Shown here: piece by piece, positions 9,017-17,050 of the stretch
Numbering within the stretch: the first letter of the stretch is position 1
Layout: each line of letters starts with the position of its first letter
Position numbers and translations under genes: made by a program
Origin: Leptothoe spongobia TAU-MAC 1115
Lineage (GTDB): Bacteria > Cyanobacteriota > Cyanobacteriia > Phormidesmidales > Phormidesmidaceae
Length of the DNA: 64,000 nt
Direction: 5' to 3'
Assembly (NCBI RefSeq): GCF_018739885.1
Contig: NZ_JADOES010000006.1
Location: 62,001 to 126,000, forward strand
Notes under the pieces: model-generated
Told to the model about the DNA's origin: nothing
What the model saw: the letters and a program-made list of their open reading frames with translations, nothing else
Database searches by the model: none

Positions 9017-9113
9017 ATATAGCGGTTCCGGCTTGTTTTGAACACACCTTGATAGTGCCAACCACTGAAACCTCAAAACCGAGTGTATTCAGTGCGAATG
9101 AGAACCGCTATAT
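9017..9113. mobile_element. MITE-like element, 97 bp, with TATAGCGGTTC ends
   Basis: Perfect 12-bp terminal inverted repeats, ATATAGCGGTTC at 9017-9028 and GAACCGCTATAT at 9102-9113, enclose 73 bases. The outer TA steps are compatible with a TA target duplication. Ends of this type are familiar from small non-autonomous elements in cyanobacteria. It begins directly after the exosortase stop codon and has no coding capacity of its own. Confidence 0.6.
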
Positions 9114-9454
9114 AAACGGCTGCTCGGAGCTATAAGGGCTCGTCTGGAGAGGCGTTTATTGAGAAAATCCGATTTTTTTCGGATAGGTAGTCCTAACCTT
9201 TGAAGAAAGTTATAATACTGCATCCTTATTGGGGATTGTATTTCTGACTCTAAAGAGTATCGTTGTTACTCTTTGAAGAGAAATGGGGGAAAGCCATATC
9301 TATGGCATAGCTAGGTTCTTTCAAGATAAGTAACGAATAAAACTTGAGAAAACCATTAGCCACATCAGTCTGGACGTAATGTGAGCCAATTAAGTTTCTG
9401 GCCTTATACGATAAAACTCTCACTTGCAATCTAATATCTTTACATAAAGCCCCT
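9114..9454. other. Leader region upstream of the RiPP operon
   Basis: No gene seen. Holds a small hairpin (AAAGAGTA at 9252-9259 with TACTCTTT at 9267-9274) and an ATCCGA/TCGGAT hairpin around 9163-9183. The promoter of the RiPP operon should lie here or inside the adjacent MITE-like element. Confidence 0.4.
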
Positions 9455-9763
9455 ATGTCTTCTCAGATGCTAGATATACCAACAACAGCAATTATCTCCA
9501 CTGCGCCAGAGCAAATTGCATCTGAGCTGGGCGGGGAAGCGGTTATTCTAAATCTGGCCACAGGTATGTACTATGGCCTGAATGAAGTGGGTGCAAGAGT
9601 TTGGGAGCTAATTCAACAACCTTGTACATTTGATAGTATTCTTTACAACCTCCTCGAAGAGTATGACGTGCAACCTGATCTCTGTAAGCAAGACCTGACT
9701 AAGATTCTTGTGGAGATGAAAGAGGCCTGTCTAATCGAGGTAAGTAATGAACAAACTGCATAG
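9455..9763 (+). CDS. PqqD-family RiPP recognition protein (lasso B1-type)
   Basis: Small leader-binding protein of 102 residues. In lasso-peptide pathways the free-standing PqqD-like RRE protein (B1) holds the precursor leader for the protease B2. Family pattern seen: GGEAVILNLATGMYYGLNEVGARVWELI (about 27-54), then an Asp/Glu-rich helical half. Its end overlaps the B2 gene start by 17 bases, a sign of translational coupling, and the cyclase gene follows. It is the first gene of a seven-gene operon. Confidence 0.88.
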   Translation: MSSQMLDIPTTAIISTAPEQIASELGGEAVILNLATGMYYGLNEVGARVWELIQQPCTFDSILYNLLEEYDVQPDLCKQDLTKILVEMKEACLIEVSNEQTA

Positions 9764-10190
9764 ACTACTCAAACTGCCAGGAAATGAGTTCAGAGTCTTA
9801 CTCTACAGCTGTTTGCTCCTAAACAGTATCCGGTTAGCACTATGGTTGTTGCCATTTAATTTTTTAAGACAGAAGTTAGCACAACTCTCCTCGGTGTGGA
9901 TATGTGAGGAGCAACCGCAGTCAGTTTCCGTCGGGTTTATCGTATGGACTGTTAATGTGGCTGGACGCTATACCCCAAGTGGGGCTAAATGTTTGGTGCG
10001 GGCATTAACGTCACAGCTACTGTTAACTCGGTATGGGTACGTCCATCAGTTCCATATTGGTGTTGCCAAAGGGCCTGCTAATACCCTGGAAGCCCATGCC
10101 TGGATTGAGTACAAAGACCGAGTCATTGTTGGCTGGCTACGTAACTTGAGCCGATTTAAATCGCTTTCTACTGAGGAAGCAAAACAATGA
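9747..10190 (+). CDS. Transglutaminase-like leader peptidase (lasso B2-type)
   Basis: Cysteine protease of the lasso B2 family (147 residues) that cuts the leader from the precursor. The papain-like residues are visible: Cys82 in SGAKCLVRALTSQLLL and His117 in LEAHAWIEY, with Asp124 a candidate for the third residue. The N-terminal half is hydrophobic (LYSCLLLNSIRLALWLLPF), as often seen in this family. It overlaps B1 by 17 bases and the cyclase gene by four bases (ATGA), so the three are coupled. Confidence 0.88.
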   Translation: MNKLHRLLKLPGNEFRVLLYSCLLLNSIRLALWLLPFNFLRQKLAQLSSVWICEEQPQSVSVGFIVWTVNVAGRYTPSGAKCLVRALTSQLLLTRYGYVHQFHIGVAKGPANTLEAHAWIEYKDRVIVGWLRNLSRFKSLSTEEAKQ

Positions 10191-12205
10191 GTGGAATTGC
10201 AGGCATTTATCACTTTGACCAGCGTCCAGTTGTGCCTAGTGAGCTGTACCAAATGATCAATACCCTAGCGCATCGAGGACCTGATGGATCTGACACCTGG
10301 TGCCAAGATTCTATCGGTCTGGGGCATCGCATGTTGTGGACAACACCAGAATCACTCCATGAGCAGCTTCCTCTGGTTAAAGGCGATCTAGCTATTACTG
10401 CAGATGCTCGCATTGACAACCGCGACGAACTAGCGCAAGTATTACCTTTGCCTGATCGACCTTTGGAAAAGATCACTGACAGTGAATTTATCCTGGCAGC
10501 GTATGAACAATGGGGCAGTGACTGTCCGGAGCATTTGCTTGGAGCATTTGCCTTTGTTATGTGGGATAGACAAAAGCAGCAGCTATTCTGTGCCCGTGAC
10601 CATTTTGGAGTAAAGCCTTTTTACTATTACCATCAGCCAAATCTTTCTTTTGCTGTTGCGTCAGAAATTAAAGGTCTTCTGTGTTTAGACTGGATTCCTC
10701 AGAAAATTAATGAGATTCGGATTGCCGACTATCTGTCCCTGATGCTTGACGACAAGGTAATTACCACATTTGAAGACATTTTACGATTACCCCCTGCCTC
10801 TAGAATGTGGGTAAATGCGTCAGGTCTCAAGATTGACACCTATTGGCAACTAGATCCTGACAAGGAGCTAACGCTAGAATCAGACGAAGCCTATGCAGAG
10901 GCTTTTCGTGAGATTTTTACTAAAGCGGTCAGGTGTCGATTAAGAAGTGCTTTTTCAGTTGGATCCCATCTAAGCGGTGGTCTTGACTCTTCTTCAGTTA
11001 GCTGTGTAGCCCGTAAAATCCTGAGTGAAACAACAGGAGAAACACTGCATACGTTTTCAAATATTTTTGACACGGTCAAAGAATGTGATGAACGCCCCTA
11101 TATTGTCGAGGTATTAAAGCAAGGCGGCTATACACCCCACTACATTCATGCCGATTTGTTTGGTCCTTTAAGTGATGTGGATCAAATTTGGAACTATGAA
11201 GATGAGCCTATATTAGGCCCTAGTCATCACTATCCTTGGCGCTTGAATCAGGCTGCCAATGAGGCAAATGTACGCATTGTTTTCGATGGCTTTGACGGTG
11301 ATACAGTTGTTTCCCATGGTCTAGATCGCCTACATGAGCTAGCATTTCAGCAAAAATGGCCAGAATTTTCCGAAGCTCTCGAAATTGCAAGTGAAAACTA
11401 TAAGTCTCCCGTTAACCACATGCTGGCGTATTATGGTTTACCAGCTTTAAGGCAATTGAGCAAACGTGGACAGTGGTTGGCATTTGCTAAAACTGTTAAC
11501 TATATTCACCATCGTTTCCAGTATTCACGTCGCAGCTTACTGATTAGACAAGGAATTAAACCAGTCTTCAATAAAATTTTACAGAAATTTTATCGAGTAT
11601 CTGAGAAGCCAGTTGATGATTTGGTTAAAGTAGGTAAAACAGTTAATGCTAATTTTGCAAAGCAGATTTACTTAAAGGAGCGTATCGATAAATATACGCC
11701 CAAACCAATCGCACCAGGAGCAGTGCGAAGAAAGCATTGGCAGTCACTTACAGAGGGCGTGCTGTCAGTGAACCTTGAAGCGGTTGATCGTTGTGCAGCA
11801 GCCTTTGGTTTAGAGGCCCGTCATCCATTTTTAGATCGTCGGTTAGTTGAATTCTGCCTAGCTGTTCCATCTGACCAAAAATTCAGAAGAGGATTTGGCC
11901 GGATAATTATGCGCCAAGGGCTCAATAATATATTACCCAAAGCAGTGCAATGGCGGGGTGATAAAGCCAATATGACCGCTAATTTTGTAAATGGGTTACT
12001 CAATATAAATCACCCATTATTTGAGCAAGTACTAAATCAGTACCATCACTCTGTGCTTGGATATGTCAATCTTGACAATTGGAAAAACGCTTGGAAAAGG
12101 GTAAAACAATACCCCGAGTCGAATAAAACAGCTAATTCAATGACAAATGACTGTTTCATAGTGTGGCGAGCAACAGTACTGGCACTTTGGTTTAAACGTA
12201 TATAG
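10187..12205 (+). CDS. Asparagine-synthetase-like lasso cyclase (C-type)
   Basis: ATP-dependent macrolactam synthetase of 672 residues. In lasso pathways this enzyme adenylates an Asp/Glu side chain and joins it to the new core N-terminus. An N-terminal glutaminase-like domain (about 1-200, MSGIAGIYHF, LAHRGPDGSD) is followed by the synthetase domain with the PPi-loop SGGLDSS at 263-269. Residue 2 is Ser, not the catalytic Cys of true asparagine synthetase B (MCGI), so the glutaminase site should be dead, which fits an amine donor that is the peptide N-terminus. ATGA overlap with B2. A hairpin separates it from the precursor gene. Confidence 0.88.
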   Translation: MSGIAGIYHFDQRPVVPSELYQMINTLAHRGPDGSDTWCQDSIGLGHRMLWTTPESLHEQLPLVKGDLAITADARIDNRDELAQVLPLPDRPLEKITDSEFILAAYEQWGSDCPEHLLGAFAFVMWDRQKQQLFCARDHFGVKPFYYYHQPNLSFAVASEIKGLLCLDWIPQKINEIRIADYLSLMLDDKVITTFEDILRLPPASRMWVNASGLKIDTYWQLDPDKELTLESDEAYAEAFREIFTKAVRCRLRSAFSVGSHLSGGLDSSSVSCVARKILSETTGETLHTFSNIFDTVKECDERPYIVEVLKQGGYTPHYIHADLFGPLSDVDQIWNYEDEPILGPSHHYPWRLNQAANEANVRIVFDGFDGDTVVSHGLDRLHELAFQQKWPEFSEALEIASENYKSPVNHMLAYYGLPALRQLSKRGQWLAFAKTVNYIHHRFQYSRRSLLIRQGIKPVFNKILQKFYRVSEKPVDDLVKVGKTVNANFAKQIYLKERIDKYTPKPIAPGAVRRKHWQSLTEGVLSVNLEAVDRCAAAFGLEARHPFLDRRLVEFCLAVPSDQKFRRGFGRIIMRQGLNNILPKAVQWRGDKANMTANFVNGLLNINHPLFEQVLNQYHHSVLGYVNLDNWKNAWKRVKQYPESNKTANSMTNDCFIVWRATVLALWFKRI

Positions 12206-12216
12206 AGACACTTCAT

Positions 12217-12242
12217 TGCCAAGACAAACGTTTATCTTGGCA
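12217..12242 (+). promoter_or_regulatory. Hairpin between cyclase and precursor genes
   Basis: TGCCAAGA (12217-12224) pairs perfectly with TCTTGGCA (12235-12242) over a 10-base loop. There is no U-tract. Its position before the precursor gene suggests an mRNA processing or stability element that could uncouple precursor level from enzyme level; this is inference. Confidence 0.45.
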
Positions 12243-12328
12243 GGTTAGGGCCGGTATTCCTGACTGTAAGTCCAAACCAGGGAGTATCACCAACTGTTAA
12301 CTCAACTGATGTAATTCGAGGACACACA

Positions 12329-12520
12329 ATGACTAAGAAGACATATACTCAGCCTAACCTGACAGCTTACGGTAGTGTACAAAAGCTAACCAAAGGTAGT
12401 GGAGCTGTCAACCTTGGAGATAGCGTTATTTTTACTAACCTGCCTCGTGGTGCAAATGATCTAGAAATTGAAAGTGTTGGTTCTGTAGACGTGACTATTG
12501 ACTTTGAAGATCTGTTTTAG
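12329..12520 (+). CDS. Lasso-type RiPP precursor peptide
   Basis: 63-residue precursor. GAGGA at 12318-12322 is a good ribosome site for the ATG. The leader has the conserved pattern Y6-x2-P9-x-L11-x3-G15 and ends in LTKG with Thr21, the usual Thr at position -2. Cleavage after Lys22 would leave Gly23 as residue 1 of the core and Asp31 as residue 9, so GSGAVNLGD can form a nine-residue macrolactam ring. The rest of the core (SVIFTNLPRGANDLEIESVGSVDV and on to the end) is long and acidic: 41 core residues in all, about twice the usual lasso length. A trailer may be removed. The gene sits among B1, B2, C, K, D and N genes. Confidence 0.82.
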   Translation: MTKKTYTQPNLTAYGSVQKLTKGSGAVNLGDSVIFTNLPRGANDLEIESVGSVDVTIDFEDLF

Positions 12521-12654
12521 TGTGCAAAACCAACTCATGGGGAGCTATTGACCTTGGGAATAGTCTTATTCCATCCAACCTAGTTGGTTTCGATAGTTAC
12601 CTTTGGCTATTGGGTTTCAGTCCTTCAGATTTGGAGTTCTTTATCAAAGACTGA
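12518..12654 (+). pseudogene. Decayed tandem copy of the RiPP precursor core
   Basis: Starting within the precursor stop codon, the DNA repeats the precursor from its Ser16-Val17 codons. TAGTGTGCAAAA matches TAGTGTACAAAA at 12373, and the 41 bases from 12541 are about 70% identical to those from 12401. The frame from 12541 to the TGA at 12652-12654 reads GAIDLGNSLIPSNLVGFD and on, clearly matching GAVNLGDSVIFTNL of the intact gene. The copy has no leader, is shifted in frame relative to gene A and has Asn where the ring Asp stands. It therefore looks dead. Confidence 0.7.
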
Positions 12655-12965
12655 TCATGGGGGCTAAACCTTTTGATTAACTTCTGGGGGATTTAATAGA
12701 CGGTAAATTTCTGTCCACTCATCCTTGTTGAGGATTAATAGGTAATCATTGCCTATTAATCTAGAAATTTGTTGAATGGATTCGAAAAGCATCTCATTAG
12801 ATCCCCTTTTTTACTATGTTTTGATAGATTTGAGCATAGTGAATGTGTCCCCTTAAGTTGGTAGTAAAAGATAAAGATATTAATGGCTATATTGCTTTAG
12901 TACTTTGTTGCTATTGTTGTTGAAATTCATTATCTCAAGTCTAAGTAGACGTATTTTTGTAAATC
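12655..12965. other. Spacer between RiPP precursor and kinase genes
   Basis: No gene seen. A perfect 9-bp hairpin, ATTAATAGG (12734-12742) with CCTATTAAT (12752-12760), lies in the middle, without a U-tract. It may protect the upstream precursor mRNA or attenuate transcription into the downstream genes. Confidence 0.45.
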
Positions 12966-13886
12966 ATGTATTGTTACTCTGCTTATCAGCTATGTCTCCA
13001 CTCAGAGATTCCGCTGTCAGGGCTACCTAACGCCAAAGGTGAACCAGATGTTATCATCCGCTTAAAAGATTCCAAGGAACAACCTAACCCTGACACAATT
13101 AATTCAACACAGGACATTTTTGGTCGGCTAGCAGAGATAGGGAAATTTCGCATCTCAGATGGAAAGTTGATTACGATTACTCCGTTTGAAGGGGTTACCC
13201 ACGAGATGATTAGTCCTAATATCTTAGGAGGCTGTATGTCAGTTATCCTACGACAGCGGGGGTTTCTAGTTCTGCATGCAAGCAGCGTTGCAATCCAAGG
13301 CAAGGTGGTCGCATTCTTAGGGCATTCGGGTTGGGGGAAATCAACTCTGGCTGCAGCACTACATACCCACGGCCATAGTGTGATTACCGATGATGTCTTG
13401 GCAATTAGTTTAGAGAACGTGGAGAGTCCTAACGTTGTTCCATCGTTTCCTCAGTGTAAGCTTTCTCCTCAAGCGGCAGAGGCATTAGGCAAAGATCCAG
13501 CCAGCCTAGAGTCTCTCTATGCCCACTCCTCTAAACGGGCCTATCACTTGAAAACAGGATTCCAACAAAAGCAGCTGCCATTACAAAGTATTTATCTGTT
13601 ATCTAAAGGCGATAGCCACAGTATCACTCCCCTAAGCTTTAAGGATGCGTTTGTATATTTGGTCAGCCATACCCGCGCTATGGATGTCTTGCGGGACAAT
13701 CAGTCAATGCAGGTGCATTTTCAACAATGTACCCAATTGCTTAAGCAGGTATCATACCACCGCTTTACTAGAAAACCTGGTTTAGAAGAATTGCCTGATT
13801 TAGTCCGCATGGTAGAGAAACATGTGAAAGAAGTATCAGTTGAGAAATCAGGGGTTAACCTACCGTGCAATCTGGTAAAAAATTAG
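12966..13886 (+). CDS. HPr-kinase-like peptide kinase (lasso K-type)
   Basis: 306 residues, related to the HprK C-terminal kinase fold. Such genes accompany lasso clusters of the paeninodin type, where the kinase phosphorylates a serine of the precursor. Seen: a variable N-terminal half, LHASSVAI (103-110), P-loop GHSGWGKST (119-127) and the acidic TDDVLAI (141-147). The last bases overlap the exporter gene by 22, so the two are coupled. The predicted peptide ends in Phe rather than Ser, so the modified residue would be an internal Ser such as Ser49 or Ser52, or a C-terminus exposed after trimming. Confidence 0.82.
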   Translation: MYCYSAYQLCLHSEIPLSGLPNAKGEPDVIIRLKDSKEQPNPDTINSTQDIFGRLAEIGKFRISDGKLITITPFEGVTHEMISPNILGGCMSVILRQRGFLVLHASSVAIQGKVVAFLGHSGWGKSTLAAALHTHGHSVITDDVLAISLENVESPNVVPSFPQCKLSPQAAEALGKDPASLESLYAHSSKRAYHLKTGFQQKQLPLQSIYLLSKGDSHSITPLSFKDAFVYLVSHTRAMDVLRDNQSMQVHFQQCTQLLKQVSYHRFTRKPGLEELPDLVRMVEKHVKEVSVEKSGVNLPCNLVKN

Positions 13887-15682
13887 TTGCGCTTTTTAAG
13901 CAAACTCAGCGTTTAGTACCAGCCTTACGGTTAGTATGGCGTAGCAGTCCTGGTTGGACAATGGCTAAACTGAGTCTGCTTGTAATCCAGGGACTATATC
14001 CATTACTACAGATTTATTTGGTGAAACTGTTAGTCGATGTTGTGACTACTCAACCAGAGATTACAGCATCGCCACAGTTGTTAAGTCAAAGCAAGCCATT
14101 ATTGATTGGTCTTGCTGTAGTGCTGTTGACTGGAATGATAGCTAATGCACTTTCAGAGCTAGTCACGTCGTCACAAGCCCAAAAAGTATCTGACTACATG
14201 CGTAGCATTTTGCATGCTAAGTCTGTTGAAATTGATCTAAGTTATTATGAGAATCCTCGCTATCACGATACATTACAGCGGGCTCAGAAAGAAGCGACCT
14301 ACCGCCCTAATCAAATTTTAAAGCGGCTAGCACTAGTTGTTCAAAACAGCATTTTATTGGTTGCAATGTTGGGGTTGTTATTGACCCTCCATTGGGGTAT
14401 AACCAGCGCCTTATTGATTGCAATTATACCAACTGTATTAGTTCGAATATACTATACGCGTAAGTTATATGCTTGGCAGCGTACCTGGACGCCTGTCGAA
14501 CGGAAATCAGTTTATCTTTCCTGGCTATTAACAGGAGAACAATTTGCCAAAGAAATTCGCTTGTTTGGTTTGGGCGAGTTGTTTAGTCAGCGATTTAATC
14601 GGTTGAGATCGCAACTTTACCGAGCAAAGTTTAAGTTAATGGCTTGGCGTTCGCTCTCGTTTTTGGCAGCCAATTTGATTGCGGGAGTCATGATTGGTGC
14701 GATTTATGGTTTTATCCTTTATCAGGCTCTGCAAGGAGCTTTAAAGTTAGGAGATCTTGTCCTATATCATCAGGCGTTACAGCGAGGGCAAAGTGCACTT
14801 AAATCATTCATCGCCGGTCTTTCTGGGTTGCATGAGGATAATTTATTCCTAGCCAATCTGTATGAATTTCTAGACTTGCATCCCCAGATTGTAACGCCAG
14901 CGCAGCCAAAGTTCTGCCCACCTGTAAAAGATCAGGGAATTACGTTTGAGCAGGTTAGTTTTGGGTATGAAGGAACGTCTCGTCAGGCCTTAAAGGGGCT
15001 GTCATTTACTGTAAAACCTGGTGAAACTATTGCTCTGGTTGGGGAAAATGGCTCAGGGAAGACAACTCTGATTAAACTATTATGTCGCTTATATGATCCA
15101 ACTCAGGGCAGGATTACCCTAAATGGCGTTGACTTACGGGATCTAGATGTTGCTCATTTACGTCAACAGATTAGCGTTGTTTTTCAAGACTATGCCAAGT
15201 ATCATCTTTCTGCTCAAGATAATATTTGGTTAGGTAATGTGCACCTAGAACTACAGGACAAGCGCATTATCGAGGCTGCTCAAAAATCTGGAGCCCATGA
15301 CGTGATTACCCAGCTACCTGAGGGGTATAACACCATGCTAGGTAAGCTATTTCATGGTGGCGAAGAACTTAGTATTGGCCAATGGCAAAAGGTCGCCTTA
15401 GCCAGAGCTTTTTTGCGTCAGTCCCAGGTGATTGTGCTAGATGAACCCACCAGTGCCATGGATCCCAAGGCTGAGTATGAACTCTTTAGTAAGTTTCGTG
15501 AGTTAATTCAAGACCAGTCAGCAATCCTCATTACCCATAGACTCTCTACGGTGAAGATGGCCGATCGGATCTATGTCATGGACAAGGGCCAAATTATAGA
15601 AAATGGCACCCATCAAGAACTAATGGACTATCAGGGTGCCTATGCCCATTTATTTAAAATTCAAGCTAAAAACTATTGGTAG
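13865..15682 (+). CDS. ABC exporter of the RiPP operon (lasso D-type)
   Basis: 605-residue half-transporter with an N-terminal membrane domain (about 35-330, six hydrophobic segments) and a nucleotide-binding domain. Walker A GENGSGKT is at 393-400, Walker B VIVLDEP at about 522-528, and the H-loop ITHRLS follows. The signature is ELSIGQWQK instead of LSGGQ, a variant seen in RiPP exporters. No C39 peptidase domain is present, consistent with leader removal by B2. It starts at a GTG inside the end of the kinase gene. It should export, and give immunity to, the mature peptide. Confidence 0.87.
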   Translation: MQSGKKLVALFKQTQRLVPALRLVWRSSPGWTMAKLSLLVIQGLYPLLQIYLVKLLVDVVTTQPEITASPQLLSQSKPLLIGLAVVLLTGMIANALSELVTSSQAQKVSDYMRSILHAKSVEIDLSYYENPRYHDTLQRAQKEATYRPNQILKRLALVVQNSILLVAMLGLLLTLHWGITSALLIAIIPTVLVRIYYTRKLYAWQRTWTPVERKSVYLSWLLTGEQFAKEIRLFGLGELFSQRFNRLRSQLYRAKFKLMAWRSLSFLAANLIAGVMIGAIYGFILYQALQGALKLGDLVLYHQALQRGQSALKSFIAGLSGLHEDNLFLANLYEFLDLHPQIVTPAQPKFCPPVKDQGITFEQVSFGYEGTSRQALKGLSFTVKPGETIALVGENGSGKTTLIKLLCRLYDPTQGRITLNGVDLRDLDVAHLRQQISVVFQDYAKYHLSAQDNIWLGNVHLELQDKRIIEAAQKSGAHDVITQLPEGYNTMLGKLFHGGEELSIGQWQKVALARAFLRQSQVIVLDEPTSAMDPKAEYELFSKFRELIQDQSAILITHRLSTVKMADRIYVMDKGQIIENGTHQELMDYQGAYAHLFKIQAKNYW

Positions 15683-15730
15683 TTAGGGTGTGAATCACTG
15701 ACTTATTTAGAATAATTACCTTGAAGGTTC

Positions 15731-16966
15731 GTGAATATCTTAAATACAACTGATTTAGAACCAGAAATTGTGTTGCTACTGTGCTGTGCTAGACAGTCTT
15801 TAGGGGATAGCTGTCAGCATCAAATCCAACAATTAGTCAGCCAAAATGGGCTGGACTGGAAGAAAGCGATTAAAATGGCTCGGTTTCATCGACTGTTACC
15901 GTTGCTGCATAAAGTTCTTCTATCCATGGTGCCTGCAGAGCTACCAGATTGGGTGCTCGCAGAGTTACATCAATATCAGCTGAGAAATATAGGAAATGCC
16001 TTTTCTCTCGTTCAAGAACTAAGGGCCTTTTTAGACATTTTAGACACTCATCATATCAAGGCCATTACGTTTAAGGGGCCCGTGACGGCGGTCAGCGCCT
16101 ATGGCGATTTATCGTTGCGTGTCTTTGGTGATCTGGATCTATTGGTGCATCCAGATGATTTACTAACGCTTAGGGATATCGCCATCAAGCATGGTTATAC
16201 CTGCGATAAGCTGATGGCGATATCAGAAAGAGACTGTTTGGCAAAACTAACCCCTCAGGAGCAGGCAGCCTATTTTCAGACGCAGAAAGAATTTAGCTTG
16301 TTTAATCCTGAAAAACGTATTTTTCTCGATATTCATCAGGGCATTTTAGCCAGACACTTTTACCCCCTATTTGATACCCGGTGGATCTGGAACCATACCC
16401 AAATGGTTGAAATAGGGGGTAAACAGGTGCTTAGCTTGACCCCAGAGGTTCAGATTCTTGTTTTATGTGCCCAAGGGGCTGAGGACTATTGGAATCAGCT
16501 AGGTAAAATCTGTGATGTGGCCATGCTAATGGACAAACACCCCACATTAGATTGGGACCACCTGCTTGAACTATCAGACGATCTGGATGTTTTGCGCAGG
16601 CTTCTATTGGGACTGAGTCTGGTGCAAAATTTGTATGGAGTGGATTTACCTGAAAGCGCCCAAAAGAAGATTCAAGAGTCACCGGTCATTCAAACTCTGG
16701 TGCAGGAGGTTCAGCAAAATATTCTCTTAGGTAAGAAAGCCAACGTGGACTCGCGATTGACTATGAGGCGTGTGATCCATCAATTTCGGCTGATGGCTGA
16801 TTGGAGAAATCGAGTCTACTTTGTGGGGGATTTGATGCATCCCACCCTTGCCGATATGGCCGCCATGCCGTTACCAAAATCCCTATTCTTTTTCTATTAT
16901 CTATTCCGTCCCCTGCGCTTAGTACAAGAAATCTTTTGCCACAAAAAACAGAACAGTACTGTATGA
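15731..16966 (+). CDS. Nucleotidyltransferase-family protein (lasso N-type)
   Basis: 411 residues, of the NTP_transf_5-like family often found in RiPP clusters. Helical N-terminal region, then the minimal nucleotidyltransferase core with TFKGPVTAVSAYGDLSLRVFGDLDLLV, where KGP is at 115-117 and the metal-binding D-x-D at Asp134/Asp136. In pseudomycoidin-type lasso clusters a homologue, together with the K kinase, decorates the phosphorylated peptide. The GTG start at 15731 is 48 bases after the exporter stop. It ends the operon and converges on the EPS locus. Confidence 0.82.
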   Translation: MNILNTTDLEPEIVLLLCCARQSLGDSCQHQIQQLVSQNGLDWKKAIKMARFHRLLPLLHKVLLSMVPAELPDWVLAELHQYQLRNIGNAFSLVQELRAFLDILDTHHIKAITFKGPVTAVSAYGDLSLRVFGDLDLLVHPDDLLTLRDIAIKHGYTCDKLMAISERDCLAKLTPQEQAAYFQTQKEFSLFNPEKRIFLDIHQGILARHFYPLFDTRWIWNHTQMVEIGGKQVLSLTPEVQILVLCAQGAEDYWNQLGKICDVAMLMDKHPTLDWDHLLELSDDLDVLRRLLLGLSLVQNLYGVDLPESAQKKIQESPVIQTLVQEVQQNILLGKKANVDSRLTMRRVIHQFRLMADWRNRVYFVGDLMHPTLADMAAMPLPKSLFFFYYLFRPLRLVQEIFCHKKQNSTV

Positions 16967-17050
16967 CAGGTGCTCCTCTATTTTTGCAGCGATGGTGAGA
17001 GCGCAGCTGATTAATGTTAGTGGGCGACTAACTCCAGAGTGGTGCAATCT

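Noticed and set aside
8905..9135. 76-codon frame overlapping the end of the exosortase gene
   Set aside because: It is an alternative frame of the exosortase gene running into the MITE-like element.
10187..12205. Free-standing asparagine synthetase
   Set aside because: Ser replaces Cys2 and the gene is translationally coupled to the leader peptidase gene.
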